Positions 35,813-45,039 are shown, counted from the first letter of the stretch. The stretch: DNA of 64,000 nt from Alphaproteobacteria bacterium (GCA_020443295.1 JAGRIJ010000006.1:1-64000), one strand, 5' to 3'. The notes: generated by a model from the letters alone, not told the origin. Translations and numbers: made by a program.

Positions 35813-36218
35813 ACACGGATCAGCGTTCAAACGTTTGATCTGCGTTTTTGCCGGCCTGCTTTGTGTGGCCGTTGTTTTGTGTCCTGAAAAAGCCTATGCC
35901 GCGCGTTTTTCCGGCGAGTACCTTCTTAAAGTCTGCGCCTTGGATAAACAGGGAGAGGAAATGGTGCCCGGAGGGAAGATCGCCTGTCAGTCCTATATTT
36001 CCGCAGTTATCGATTACCACAATTTCCTGCGCACCCTTGATGCAGCCGGGCCTGACAGTTTTTGCATCCCTGACGATGTTTCCCTGAACGAGATTCAGCT
36101 TGTGGTTCTTCTTTATTTCCTGAAAAACAAGAAACTGCATAAAAATTTCATTGCGGCGCCGGGAGTGGAGATGGCTCTTATCGATGCTTATCCTTGCAAC
36201 CGTAAAAAAGGTCATTAG
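35805..36218 (+). CDS. Exported Rap1a/Tai-like protein
   Basis: 137 residues. The ATG at 35805 overlaps the previous stop by 8 nt, pointing to translational coupling; the frame is open far upstream, but that part is antisense-like shadow. A signal peptide (about 1-31, ending K-A-Y-A) is followed by the pattern F-S-G-E-Y-L-L-K-V-C, C-Q-S-Y-I-S-A-V-I-D-Y, F-C-I-P-D-D and a terminal A-x-P-C-type Cys. This resembles Rap1a/Tai immunity proteins of type VI secretion effectors. No toxin gene is next to it, so the function is open; other periplasmic proteins share the fold. Confidence 0.55.
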   Translation: MNRHGSAFKRLICVFAGLLCVAVVLCPEKAYAARFSGEYLLKVCALDKQGEEMVPGGKIACQSYISAVIDYHNFLRTLDAAGPDSFCIPDDVSLNEIQLVVLLYFLKNKKLHKNFIAAPGVEMALIDAYPCNRKKGH

Positions 36219-36229
36219 AGTCATCATTT

Positions 36230-36760
36230 ATGGACGAGCATCACAAGCGCATTATCCGCATTCACAGAGATACGCCGGATCATATCCTGCCTCTTGATTT
36301 TTACGACATGCTGATCCAGCGGTTTATCCCGCTTCTGAGCCTGACCTATGTCGCTTCGATTATCGGGGTGGCGCTGGATAAGGGACATTTTCTGCGCTAT
36401 GCCTTTATGGATAAAAGCACCTATATCACGTCGCTGTTCGTTCTTGTCTGGGTTTCCCTGCCTGCGCTGTTATGGATTTTCCTGAGGGGGAGCATTATGT
36501 TTCCGCATCTCGCGGAATTCTGGTACAAGGCGCTTTCGTTTCTACAGGCCTTGTTGATTACAGTTATGGCCGTGCTGTTCCCGGAAGCGGATATTTACGG
36601 GATGAAGGTCTATTTTATCGAAACGGTCCCGATTTTTCTGCTGATGTATTTTTTCATGGTGAAGGGGGCTATGCCCAAGCGGATCGCGTACGGCATGAAC
36701 GTGCTGGGGCTTGCCGCCCTGTTTTACGGTTCGCTGATCCATATTCTTTTCGGGACGTGA
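36230..36760 (+). CDS. Four- or five-helix inner-membrane protein
   Basis: 176 residues. A polar N-terminus (about 1-28) precedes about five hydrophobic segments (near 33-50, 65-83, 97-115, 125-142, 150-170). No family is recognised. It starts 11 bp after the Rap1a-like gene and is probably the third gene of that operon. It converges with ispB, 7 bp away. Confidence 0.6.
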   Translation: MDEHHKRIIRIHRDTPDHILPLDFYDMLIQRFIPLLSLTYVASIIGVALDKGHFLRYAFMDKSTYITSLFVLVWVSLPALLWIFLRGSIMFPHLAEFWYKALSFLQALLITVMAVLFPEADIYGMKVYFIETVPIFLLMYFFMVKGAMPKRIAYGMNVLGLAALFYGSLIHILFGT

Positions 36761-36767
36761 GCGTGGC

Positions 36768-37787
36768 TTAGTGGGTTCGCGTAAGGATAAAATCCGCCAG
36801 ATCGGAGAGAGTTTCCCTTAACGGGTGTTCGGGAATGACAGATGCGGCCTGCCGGGCTTCCGCAATATAAGTTTCGGCCAGTATCCTGCTTTTTTTCAGG
36901 GCGTCGTGGCGTTCCATAAGTTCGAGGGCCGCTTCGAAGTCTCCCTCCGCGATGATTTTTTCCTCGATCGTTCTTTGCCAGAACGACCGTTCGCGCACAT
37001 CTGCGTTTTCGACGGCGAAGATGACGGGGGCGGTCATTTTTCCTTCCTTGAAGTCGTCACCGATCTCCTTGCCCAGAATTTTCGAGTCGGCCGTATAATC
37101 GAGCATGTCATCCACAATCTGGAAGGCGATGCCGATTTTCATGCCGTAGTCGCGCATGGCCTGAACCTGTTTTTCGTCCGCTTCCGTCAGGACCGGGCCG
37201 ATCTGACAGGAGGCGGCAAACAGGGCCGCGGTTTTTGACCGCACCACATCAAGGTAGGCGGGCAGGGAGGTTTCTATATTGTTCGATGTCGTCAATTGCT
37301 TCACTTCGCCCTGGGCGATAACAGCCGCGGCGTCGGAGAGGATGGCGAGGACCTCCAGCGAGTCGCATTCCACCATCAGCTGAAAGGATTTTGAGAACAG
37401 GTAGTCGCCAACCAGAACGCTGGCCTTGTTGCCGAAGATCAGGTTGGCGGCTTTCTGGCCCCTGCGTTCCGCGCTTTCGTCAACAACGTCGTCATGCAGC
37501 AGGGTTGCCGTGTGAATGAATTCCACGGCGGCGGCCAAAGGGTAGGTCTTGGGCATCGGTGCGCCATAGATGGCTGCGCCGGCAAGGGTCAGCAGGGGGC
37601 GAATTCTTTTCCCGCCTGCGGCGATCAGGTAGCGGGCCAGTTGCGGGATAAGCGGAACATCGGATTCCATACATTTGAGAATCCTCTCATTTACCTGGCG
37701 CATATCCCGTTCCAGAACCGCGGACAGGTGGTCCAGAGGGCTGGAGGGTGCCGGGAGTTTGTCCCTTTGTGCACTGGGTCTTTGCAT
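36768..37787 (-). CDS. ispB: Polyprenyl diphosphate synthase (octaprenyl/decaprenyl type)
   Basis: 339 residues. Both Asp-rich prenyltransferase motifs are present: LLHDDVVDESAERRG (about residue 97) and FQIVDDMLDYTAD (about 225). GGKRIRPLLTLAG precedes the first. The family builds the long polyprenyl tail of ubiquinone from farnesyl diphosphate and isopentenyl diphosphate. Chain length cannot be read directly; the small residue A-T before the first DD box permits long products. Confidence 0.93.
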   Translation of the reverse strand: MQRPSAQRDKLPAPSSPLDHLSAVLERDMRQVNERILKCMESDVPLIPQLARYLIAAGGKRIRPLLTLAGAAIYGAPMPKTYPLAAAVEFIHTATLLHDDVVDESAERRGQKAANLIFGNKASVLVGDYLFSKSFQLMVECDSLEVLAILSDAAAVIAQGEVKQLTTSNNIETSLPAYLDVVRSKTAALFAASCQIGPVLTEADEKQVQAMRDYGMKIGIAFQIVDDMLDYTADSKILGKEIGDDFKEGKMTAPVIFAVENADVRERSFWQRTIEEKIIAEGDFEAALELMERHDALKKSRILAETYIAEARQAASVIPEHPLRETLSDLADFILTRTH

Positions 37788-37885
37788 AAAGTCTTAAAAC
37801 AGTTTTTCAAACCATGGGCAAGAGGAATAAAGTATTATGGCACAACAAGCAGCGGCCATACTTGTTTCAGCATCTTTACGCATGG

Positions 37886-38545
37886 TCAGCCATTGACCTG
37901 AAAGGGAGTTTTTTTCTTCTTGGTTTTTTTCGGATGAGTTTTGTAAACTTTCTTGAAATGTTTCGTTTCCTGTTTGGGTTTTTCCTCATCCGATTCCGAC
38001 TGATCTTCACTTTCTTCAGATTTGTGCTTTTTATCCGCTATATCTTCAGGTGTTGAAAAACTGCGGGTCTGCATTTGCTGTGTGTTGTTCCGGGATTGAT
38101 AGCTCTGGAGAATCCCCGCCATGCCTCCGGGCCGTTGCTGCGAGTCCGCCGTAGTGGTTTCCTCGTCTTCATAATCGTCTTCTTCCTGCTCTGAGGCTTG
38201 CTGTTCCTGTCCTTCCTCATAGACCCCGGCAGCCAGCGCCTTGTATTTTTGCCATATCTTGTTTTCAGGCTGATCCTTGCTTCTTTTTGCCGGGCCACCT
38301 ATTTCTTCTCTGGGGGCAGGAGAGGGGGAAGCCTGTTCTGCGGTCTGGCTTGAGCCGTCCTCTTTTTCTCCCTGATTCTTTTTAATGTTTTCGATCAGTT
38401 GTCTCTTCACATCTTCGGGGAGTTCGTAAGAGCGGGTCTGCATGGCCTTGTCGTTGCCTGTCATTTCTTCCGCACGGGCTTTTTGCGCGGAAAACCCGCA
38501 CAGGGCTGTTGCACACAGAAGAACCGGAATAAATTTCTTGATCAT
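37886..38545 (-). CDS. Exported charged low-complexity protein with duplicated motif
   Basis: 219 residues from the ATG at 38545 (MIKKFIPVLLCATALCGFSA); the longer open frame to 39013 is antisense to the GNAT gene. A signal peptide (about 1-27) is followed by a Glu/Gln/Lys/Ser-rich mature protein with an acidic stretch (EEDDYEDEE) and a very basic C-terminus. The motif MQTRSYELPEDV near residue 34 recurs as MQTRSFSTPEDI near 165. No family is recognised. Probably intrinsically disordered in the periplasm. Confidence 0.5.
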   Translation of the reverse strand: MIKKFIPVLLCATALCGFSAQKARAEEMTGNDKAMQTRSYELPEDVKRQLIENIKKNQGEKEDGSSQTAEQASPSPAPREEIGGPAKRSKDQPENKIWQKYKALAAGVYEEGQEQQASEQEEDDYEDEETTTADSQQRPGGMAGILQSYQSRNNTQQMQTRSFSTPEDIADKKHKSEESEDQSESDEEKPKQETKHFKKVYKTHPKKTKKKKTPFQVNG

Positions 38546-38602
38546 GGGTATAAACTCTTGCAGGTTAAGCCAGATATCCTCAATCGCCGCTTGTAGCATA
38601 GA

Positions 38603-39145
38603 ATGAACGACCAAAAACCGCAAGAATCTCCCGTTTATATCTCTCCGGCCAAGGGGGATAAGGCTGTGGGCGAGTTCTGGAATGTTCTGGAACAGGCCGG
38701 GCTGATCCATGACCGGGAGTATTATGAACGCTGCCTGGAGCGGCAGGAGAGAGGCGAGATGGAGGTGCTGCTCGCCTGCCTGAAAGATCAAGGCACGGTT
38801 ACGGGGTTCTGTCTTCTGAACTGGCGACCCAAATATGCCTATTTTCAAAGAAGCGGCATTCCGGAAATTCAGGATCTGAACGTCCTTCGCGATTACCGCA
38901 GGCAGGGAGTCGGGCGCGCCGTTATCGAATATTGTGAGGAAACGGCCCGGAAGAAGGGGTGCAGGGAAATGGGAATCGGGGTCGGGCTGGACAGCCGGTT
39001 CGGGGCCGCGCAACGGCTTTATGCCCGTATGGGATACATTCCCGACGGCTCGGGTATCAGCTATGACCGCAAGCAGCTTGCATGCGGGGATTTCCGGCCA
39101 ATTGACGAGAATTTATGCCTGATGATGACCAAAGCCCTTTTTTAG
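38603..39145 (+). CDS. GNAT family N-acetyltransferase
   Basis: 180 residues. The acetyl-CoA binding motif A reads LNVLRDYRRQGVGRAVIEYC (R-R-Q-G-V-G-R-A), followed by the motif B region RFGAAQRLYARMGYIPDGSG. This is the GNAT acetyltransferase fold; the substrate is unknown. It is divergent from the exported charged protein, 57 bp away, and stands alone. Confidence 0.85.
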   Translation: MNDQKPQESPVYISPAKGDKAVGEFWNVLEQAGLIHDREYYERCLERQERGEMEVLLACLKDQGTVTGFCLLNWRPKYAYFQRSGIPEIQDLNVLRDYRRQGVGRAVIEYCEETARKKGCREMGIGVGLDSRFGAAQRLYARMGYIPDGSGISYDRKQLACGDFRPIDENLCLMMTKALF

Positions 39146-39247
39146 GGGGTTTTCTGGCACATTTATTGAATTAAGAGCTTTCGTTTTGGAAAGCAAATAT
39201 GCTAAACCGTGAGCGAAATTCCTGACTGTATGTAAGGAGAGTAATCG

Positions 39248-41956
39248 ATGACCAAGTGGGTTTACAGCTTCGGAAAAGACAAGAACGAAGGCGACCGCAC
39301 GATGCGGAATCTTCTGGGGGGGAAGGGATGCAACTTGGCCGAAATGGCTTCCCTTGGATTACCTGTCCCACCCGGCTTTACGATTACCACAGAGGTCTGC
39401 ACCTATTATTATGCCAATAAGAAGACTTATCCAGACGCCTTGAAGACGCAAGTCGAGGACGCGCTGAAGGCTGTTGAACAGTCGGTGGGCGTGGCATTTG
39501 GCGATGCCCAAAATCCTTTGCTTGTTTCGGTGCGGTCCGGCGCGCGGGTTTCGATGCCGGGGATGATGGATACGGTTCTCAATCTCGGGCTTAACGATAC
39601 AACGGTGGAAGGGCTGGCGAAAAAGTCCGGTAACGAGCGTTTTGCGTGGGATTCGTACCGCCGGTTCATTCAGATGTATTCCGATGTCGTGCTGGGGCTG
39701 GACCATCACGACTTCGAGGATATTCTCGATACTTATAAACGCGATAACAATGTTTATCAGGATACGGAGATCCCTTCACAGGGCTGGAAGGAGATCGTCG
39801 GGCAGTATAAAGCGCTGGTTGAAGAAGAGCTGGGCAAGCCGTTTCCCTCTGATCCCTATGAGCAGCTCTGGGGTGCGATCGGCGCGGTGTTCCAATCCTG
39901 GATGGTTCCGCGTGCCGTAACCTACCGCAAAATTCACGATATTCCGGAAGACTGGGGCACCGCGGTTAACGTGCAAGCCATGGTGTTCGGGAATATGGGC
40001 GATGATTGCGCGACCGGGGTTGCGTTTACGCGCGATCCTTCGACGGGGGAGAATTATTTCTATGGCGAGTATCTCGTCAATGCGCAGGGCGAGGACGTGG
40101 TCGCAGGTATCCGTACCCCGCAATCCCTGACCAAGAAGGGACGCGAGAAGGAAGGCAGCAGTCTGCCCTCCATGGAAGAGACGATGCCTGAGGTATTCGC
40201 GCAGCTTTGCGTTTTAAGGGACAAGCTGGAACAACATTTCCGCGATATCCAGGATATCGAGTTCACGGTTCAGAGCGGTATGCTTTACATGCTGCAGACC
40301 CGGACCGGAAAGCGGACTGCGGCTGCGGCGCTGAAGATTGCGGTGGATATGGTGAAGGAAGGATTGATCACCGAGGAAGAGGCGCTGCTGCGCATCGATC
40401 CGGAGGCGCTTGACCAGCTTTTGCACCCCACTATTGATCCGAAGGCGGAAAAGAAAGTCGTTACGCGCGGGCTTCCCGCTTCTCCGGGAGCAGCATCCGG
40501 GCGTGTCGTTTTTCTGGCTGATGAGGCTGTCAGCAAGGCGCATGAAGGGGAGAAGGTCATTCTCTGCCGTCAGGAAACCAGCCCCGAAGATATTCACGGG
40601 ATGCATGCCGCACAAGGGATCGTGACCTCCCGTGGGGGGATGACCTCCCACGCCGCCGTCGTGGCGCGCGGGATGGGCAAGCCCTGTGTTGCCGGGGCGG
40701 GCGAGCTTTTCATCGATGTCCAGCACAAGATTATCCGCAAGGGCGATGTTGAAATCCGCGAAGGCGATATGGTGACGATCGACGGATCATCGGGCGAGGT
40801 TATTCTCGGCGCGGTGAAGACGATCCAGCCGGAACTGTCCGGCGATTTCAAAACGCTGATGAAGTGGGCGGATGCCCGCCGCCGGATGGCGGTGCGGGCG
40901 AATGCCGAAACGCCTCTTGACGCGCAGACGGCGCATGATTTTGGCGCTGAAGGGATCGGGTTGTGCCGGACGGAGCATATGTTCTTCGATGCCGACCGCA
41001 TCCAGAATGTGCGCGAGATGATTTTCGCTTCCAGCGAAGATGACCGCCGCAAGGCTTTGGCCAAGCTTTTGCCCGAACAGCGGGGAGATTTCGAAAAGCT
41101 GTTTACGATCATGAAAGGGTTGCCGATTACGGTCCGGTTGCTTGATCCGCCGTTGCACGAGTTCCTGCCGCATGACGAGGCTGATGTCACGACATTTGCC
41201 AAGACCGCGAAGCTGGATCTGGACGATGTCAGACAGCGCCTTTCAGAACTCAAGGAAACCAACCCCATGCTGGGGCATCGCGGGTGCCGTCTGGGGATTA
41301 CCTATCCGGAAATCTATGAGATGCAGGCGCGGGCGATTTTCGAGGCCGCCCTGAATGTCGCCAAGGGTTCGGGTGAGAAGGTGATCCCGGAAATCATGAT
41401 TCCGCTTGTTTCCACGCGCAAGGAGCTGGAGCTGATGCGGGATGTGGTTGAAAAAGCCGCCGAGAGCGTTTTCAGCGAAAAGAAAGCGAAAGTCCAATAC
41501 ACGGTTGGGACGATGATCGAGTTGCCGCGTGCGGCGCTGACCGCCGATCAGATTGCCGAGTGTGCCGATTTCTTCAGCTTCGGGACCAACGATTTGACCC
41601 AGACGACGCTGGGGATGAGCCGGGACGATGCAGCGAACTTCCTGCCTTCCTACACGGACAAGGGGATTTTCGAGCGCGACCCGTTCGTTTCGATCGACCG
41701 TGAAGGGGTTGGCGCACTGGTGGAAATCGCCAAGGAGCGCGGACGCAAGACTAACCCGTCGTTGAAACTGGGGATTTGCGGGGAGCATGGCGGCGATCCG
41801 TCATCCATCGAATTCTGCGAAACGGTTGGGCTGGATTACGTTTCCTGTTCGCCTTACCGTGTCCCGATTGCCCGGCTGGCAGCTTCGCAGGCGGCGATCC
41901 GGCAGGGAAAGCAGAAAACCGTGAAACTTGAGAGCAAAGCCGTAGCGAAGGGCTAG
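39248..41956 (+). CDS. ppdK: Pyruvate, phosphate dikinase
   Basis: 902 residues, normal to slightly long. An N-terminal ATP-grasp domain (GGKGCNLAEMASLGLPVPPGF) is followed by the phosphohistidine swivel domain with GGMTSHAAVVARGMGKPCVAG (catalytic His near residue 460) and a PEP/pyruvate-binding TIM barrel ending in FFSFGTNDLTQTTLG and GICGEHGGDPSS. It interconverts pyruvate, ATP and phosphate with PEP, AMP and pyrophosphate. A TAAGGAGAG site precedes the ATG. The gene is read alone. Confidence 0.98.
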   Translation: MTKWVYSFGKDKNEGDRTMRNLLGGKGCNLAEMASLGLPVPPGFTITTEVCTYYYANKKTYPDALKTQVEDALKAVEQSVGVAFGDAQNPLLVSVRSGARVSMPGMMDTVLNLGLNDTTVEGLAKKSGNERFAWDSYRRFIQMYSDVVLGLDHHDFEDILDTYKRDNNVYQDTEIPSQGWKEIVGQYKALVEEELGKPFPSDPYEQLWGAIGAVFQSWMVPRAVTYRKIHDIPEDWGTAVNVQAMVFGNMGDDCATGVAFTRDPSTGENYFYGEYLVNAQGEDVVAGIRTPQSLTKKGREKEGSSLPSMEETMPEVFAQLCVLRDKLEQHFRDIQDIEFTVQSGMLYMLQTRTGKRTAAAALKIAVDMVKEGLITEEEALLRIDPEALDQLLHPTIDPKAEKKVVTRGLPASPGAASGRVVFLADEAVSKAHEGEKVILCRQETSPEDIHGMHAAQGIVTSRGGMTSHAAVVARGMGKPCVAGAGELFIDVQHKIIRKGDVEIREGDMVTIDGSSGEVILGAVKTIQPELSGDFKTLMKWADARRRMAVRANAETPLDAQTAHDFGAEGIGLCRTEHMFFDADRIQNVREMIFASSEDDRRKALAKLLPEQRGDFEKLFTIMKGLPITVRLLDPPLHEFLPHDEADVTTFAKTAKLDLDDVRQRLSELKETNPMLGHRGCRLGITYPEIYEMQARAIFEAALNVAKGSGEKVIPEIMIPLVSTRKELELMRDVVEKAAESVFSEKKAKVQYTVGTMIELPRAALTADQIAECADFFSFGTNDLTQTTLGMSRDDAANFLPSYTDKGIFERDPFVSIDREGVGALVEIAKERGRKTNPSLKLGICGEHGGDPSSIEFCETVGLDYVSCSPYRVPIARLAASQAAIRQGKQKTVKLESKAVAKG

Positions 41957-42025
41957 GGTTTGGTCCTTCGTATCATTTTCACGGTCCTTCGGTTATAGTT
42001 TCTGCTTAGCAAGGAGGGTTTTTTT

Positions 42026-42682
42026 ATGTCCCGATTCAACGTTCTGGTTTTCAGTTTCATGTTTTTATGTCTGGCTACTCCGGCGCTGGCCGTGTGGGAT
42101 TACAATCCTTCGCCCCAGGGCGGTCAAAACGCTCAAACAAAGGATGATGAGCCCGATCCTATCAAAACGAGGCCCCCCGAGCTTATTGCGTATTGTAAAA
42201 AGCTGCCGAAGAAAAGCCAGCCGGAAAAAACGTGCGCGTGCCTCAAGGACGCTTACGAAAGCAGCATGTACCAGCGGAATAAAGGCCGTGTGGGCATTTA
42301 CAAGCAATGGGTCAAAAAACTTGATGATGTGACCAAAAAACTTCAGACGGCGGAGGATCCCAATCTTTTTGGCACTGTCGACCAATTTTGCAGCCGGTGG
42401 TTTGGCGATCTGGATAAAATTGAAGCCGGGAACGGGATGACCCGAGATGAGGCTGTCCTGAAACCGAAATTCAAAACGGAGGAAGAAAAGATCGCTTATA
42501 TGCAAAGCAACAGAGAGCTGAAAATGAAGTCTAAGGGGCTCAGCGATCAGTATTGCAGAGCCAATGCGGAGGTGGCCGTTTACCAGAGGCTTTTAAGGGA
42601 AGATCCTTTTCAGGACAGGCCTGACAGCGACGTTTACCAAACCCTTCGATTTCACAAGGCCTGTCATACCCCGACACATTGA
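42026..42682 (+). CDS. Exported Cys-containing protein of unknown function
   Basis: 218 residues. A signal peptide (about 1-22, ending P-A-L-A) precedes a Lys/Gln-rich mature protein with conserved-looking Cys positions (AYCKKL, TCACLKDAY, QFCSRWF, QYCRAN, KACHT). An AAGGAGGG ribosome site lies about 7 nt before the ATG. No family is recognised. Convergent with ygfZ, 10 bp away. Confidence 0.6.
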   Translation: MSRFNVLVFSFMFLCLATPALAVWDYNPSPQGGQNAQTKDDEPDPIKTRPPELIAYCKKLPKKSQPEKTCACLKDAYESSMYQRNKGRVGIYKQWVKKLDDVTKKLQTAEDPNLFGTVDQFCSRWFGDLDKIEAGNGMTRDEAVLKPKFKTEEEKIAYMQSNRELKMKSKGLSDQYCRANAEVAVYQRLLREDPFQDRPDSDVYQTLRFHKACHTPTH

Positions 42683-42692
42683 TCGCTTTCGG

Positions 42693-43487
42693 TCAGGGGA
42701 GGGGAATGAAACCGGGAAACGGTTCGTTTTCCTGCTTTCCTGTTATCCTGTCTGAAACGTAAGCGTCTTTCAGCAGCGCCAGACCCCAGCCGGAACAGGA
42801 CGATCTCATTTCCCCGGCATTTTTTCCGTTTATCGTTACGGGGGTTCCCGGTTCCGGGAGGTGCGGGCCGCTGACCGTGTAGAGATGTTTTTTGGCCAGA
42901 CCCCGGTAGTGCATACGGGCTGTGAGTTCCTGACCCATGTAACAGCCTTTGTCAAAAGAGATGCCGTTCAGCCGGTCGATGCCGCATTCCATCAGGGTGG
43001 AGTTTTCGGGGATCATATCGCGGCTGCCGTCGGGTATGCAGAGCCTGATGCGGTGCCGGTCCCAATCGGTAAAAGGCTTTTCGGTAAGGCCTGCGGGCCG
43101 GGTGAACGCGCGCGCACCCATTTCCGGATGGCGGGGGTCGGGGCTACCTGTTTGCGGAATTCCGATCCCTGCAAAAACGGTTACGGGCGTTTGAGTTTCT
43201 ATCTGGATGTCTGCGCGCAGCCTGTAGATATTCAGCCGTTTGGCGAGGTCTTGTGCGCGTTCGCCGCCTTCACTGTCGAGCAGGATTGCGCCATTTTCCT
43301 CGCTGATAAAAAAGTCGTGCAGGAATTTTCCGTTCGGTGTAAGCAGGCAGGAATAGATCAGAGGTTGCCGATCGAGAAAATCAATGTCGTTGGTGATCAG
43401 ACCCTGCAGAAATTTCCGGCGATCCGTCCCCGATATTCTGATCAGGCCCCGGTTTTCCAGTTTTGTGAAAAAGCCCTGCTGTGCCAT
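42693..43487 (-). CDS. ygfZ: YgfZ/GcvT-like folate-binding protein (Fe-S cluster protein maintenance)
   Basis: 264 residues from the ATG at 43487 (MAQQGFFTKLENRGLIRISG), with AAGG about 7 nt upstream; the frame is open to 43553 but would run into the divergent gene. The hallmark K-G-C-Y-M-G-Q-E motif (DKGCYMGQELTARMHYRG) is present near residue 190, and an N-terminal folate-binding region KFLQGLITNDI. YgfZ supports repair or maturation of Fe-S enzymes such as MiaB. The start codon is 13 bp from that of the divergent GT9 gene. Confidence 0.92.
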   Translation of the reverse strand: MAQQGFFTKLENRGLIRISGTDRRKFLQGLITNDIDFLDRQPLIYSCLLTPNGKFLHDFFISEENGAILLDSEGGERAQDLAKRLNIYRLRADIQIETQTPVTVFAGIGIPQTGSPDPRHPEMGARAFTRPAGLTEKPFTDWDRHRIRLCIPDGSRDMIPENSTLMECGIDRLNGISFDKGCYMGQELTARMHYRGLAKKHLYTVSGPHLPEPGTPVTINGKNAGEMRSSCSGWGLALLKDAYVSDRITGKQENEPFPGFIPLP

Positions 43488-43500
43488 GATCTGCCTTGTC

Positions 43501-44466
43501 ATGAATACGATCCCGGATTGTAAGCATATTTTGTTCATTACTTCCAGCCGCATCGGAGATGCCGTGCTTTCGACCGGGATTTTGCGGCATGTTGCGGAAA
43601 CCGATCCGCAGGCGAGAGTGACGGTTGTGTGCGGGAAGCTCGCCGTTTCGCTGTTTGAAGGATATCCGCTTCTTGAAAGAGTGATTTCTCTTCAGAAGCA
43701 GAAATATAACGGACACTGGTTCGGGTTGTGGCGTATTGTTTTTTCCAAGCGCTGGGATCTTGTGATCGATCTGCGCAATTCTGTCGTCTCGAGACTGATC
43801 TTTGCGCGGCAGCGCCGTTTGTTCGGGGGACAGATCGATAAGTCGCGGCACAAGGTCGAGCAGGCCTCGCAACTGATGGGGCTTTCTTCCGTTCCTTCGC
43901 CGATGCTGTGGTTCAGTGAACAACAAAAGGTCAAGGCGAGGGCGTTTATTCCTCCCGGAGCGCCTGTTCTGGGGGTCGGACCTACGGCAAACTGGGCGGG
44001 TAAGACGTGGCCGGCGGAACGCTTTACCGAGGTTGTGACATGGATGACGGGGCCGGACGGCGTAATGCCCGGCGCGCGGGTGGCGGTATTTGCTGCGCCG
44101 GGGGAAGAGGCGGATGCACAGAAGGTGCTCAGGAGTCTTCCGCAGGACCGGCAAATCGATCTGATCGCCAAGGCCGATCCGGGGACGGCGGCAGCGGCAC
44201 TGAGTTTGTGCGATTTTTATCTTGGTAACGATTCCGGGCTGATGCATTGCGCTGCGGCGGCGGGTGTGCGGACGCTGGGGCTTTTCGGGCCGAGTTATCC
44301 GCGGCTTTACCGGCCATGGGGCGATCATTGCCGCTTCGTGTCCACGCCTGAGACATTCGATGAACTGATCGCCTTTGAAGGCTACGATCCAAAGACGACA
44401 GGAACGCTTATGGGGAGCTTAAGCGTCGATGCCGTTCAGAGCGCCATTCTTGATATGTTCAAATGA
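43501..44466 (+). CDS. Glycosyltransferase family 9 (heptosyltransferase-like)
   Basis: 321 residues from the ATG at 43501; the earlier in-frame ATGs lie inside ygfZ. The N-terminal HILFITSSRIGDAVLSTGIL is the GT9 signature, followed by GPTANWAGKTWPAERFTEVV and the nucleotide-sugar motif FYLGNDSGLMHCAAAAGVRTLGLFGPS. GT9 enzymes add heptose or related sugars to the lipopolysaccharide core. The acceptor is unknown here. A bidirectional terminator follows 9 bp after the stop. Confidence 0.9.
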   Translation: MNTIPDCKHILFITSSRIGDAVLSTGILRHVAETDPQARVTVVCGKLAVSLFEGYPLLERVISLQKQKYNGHWFGLWRIVFSKRWDLVIDLRNSVVSRLIFARQRRLFGGQIDKSRHKVEQASQLMGLSSVPSPMLWFSEQQKVKARAFIPPGAPVLGVGPTANWAGKTWPAERFTEVVTWMTGPDGVMPGARVAVFAAPGEEADAQKVLRSLPQDRQIDLIAKADPGTAAAALSLCDFYLGNDSGLMHCAAAAGVRTLGLFGPSYPRLYRPWGDHCRFVSTPETFDELIAFEGYDPKTTGTLMGSLSVDAVQSAILDMFK

Positions 44467-44475
44467 TCTCAAAAG

Positions 44476-44503
44476 AAAACAGCCTGTTAAGACAGGCTGT
44501 TTT
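44476..44503. terminator. Bidirectional rho-independent terminator
   Basis: A perfect 12-bp stem (AAAACAGCCTGT with ACAGGCTGTTTT, loop TAAG). T-runs follow on both strands (TTTT rightwards, TTTTCTTTT leftwards). It ends the GT9 gene and the convergent exported-protein gene. Confidence 0.9.
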
Positions 44504-44526
44504 CAAAACTCAGAGTGATGAAAATT

Positions 44527-45039
44527 CTACTGGTTCAAACCATCATAATCGGTGGTTTTCGTCATGCCTTTCTTCAAGCGGTCGGCATATTTGACGTGCG
44601 CGTCGAGATAATTTTCGCGCGACTGATACGCCACATCATAAGGGACGTATTTGATACGCTCCCAGCCTTTGGAAAGCATACAGCCTTCAAAATCCTGATA
44701 ATCGGAGTGTTCGGCGAAAAGCTGTTCGTCACGTTCCGGGGTGTCCCACCCGGCCAGACGCATTTCATCTTCGCTCAGGACCAGGCCATCCGCATATTCG
44801 GGAATTGCATTCTTGACCGCGCCAAGACGCTCAAGTTCGCGAAGTTCAACAACGCAGCGGGCAATGTCGCGGTTCAGCATCTGCTGAGCTTTGGGGCCAC
44901 GAAGGAAAATCGCCGAGGAGGTGCTCACTCTCTGCCAGTATTGTCCCAACGCATCGATCCGGTCATTAATGGACTCGGCGTAGGCAGGGAAAGACAGGAA
45001 CAGAACAGCGGCAAAAATCAGGGGAGAACGCATAATCAT
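44527..45039 (-). CDS. Small exported protein of unknown function
   Basis: 170 residues. A signal peptide (about 1-21, ending P-A-Y-A) is followed by a helical region and the motif FEGCMLSKGWERIKYVPYDVA near residue 118; a second Cys is in IARCVVEL. The C-x-x-x-x-G-W pattern recurs in small envelope lipoproteins, but no lipobox is seen here. Function unknown. It shares the bidirectional terminator with the GT9 gene. Confidence 0.6.
   Translation of the reverse strand: MIMRSPLIFAAVLFLSFPAYAESINDRIDALGQYWQRVSTSSAIFLRGPKAQQMLNRDIARCVVELRELERLGAVKNAIPEYADGLVLSEDEMRLAGWDTPERDEQLFAEHSDYQDFEGCMLSKGWERIKYVPYDVAYQSRENYLDAHVKYADRLKKGMTKTTDYDGLNQ

Noticed and set aside
41972-42001. Direct repeat GGTCCTTCG twice, 21 bp apart, before the gene at 42026
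   Set aside because: Two 9-bp copies in a short gap may be chance; no promoter context links them to regulation.
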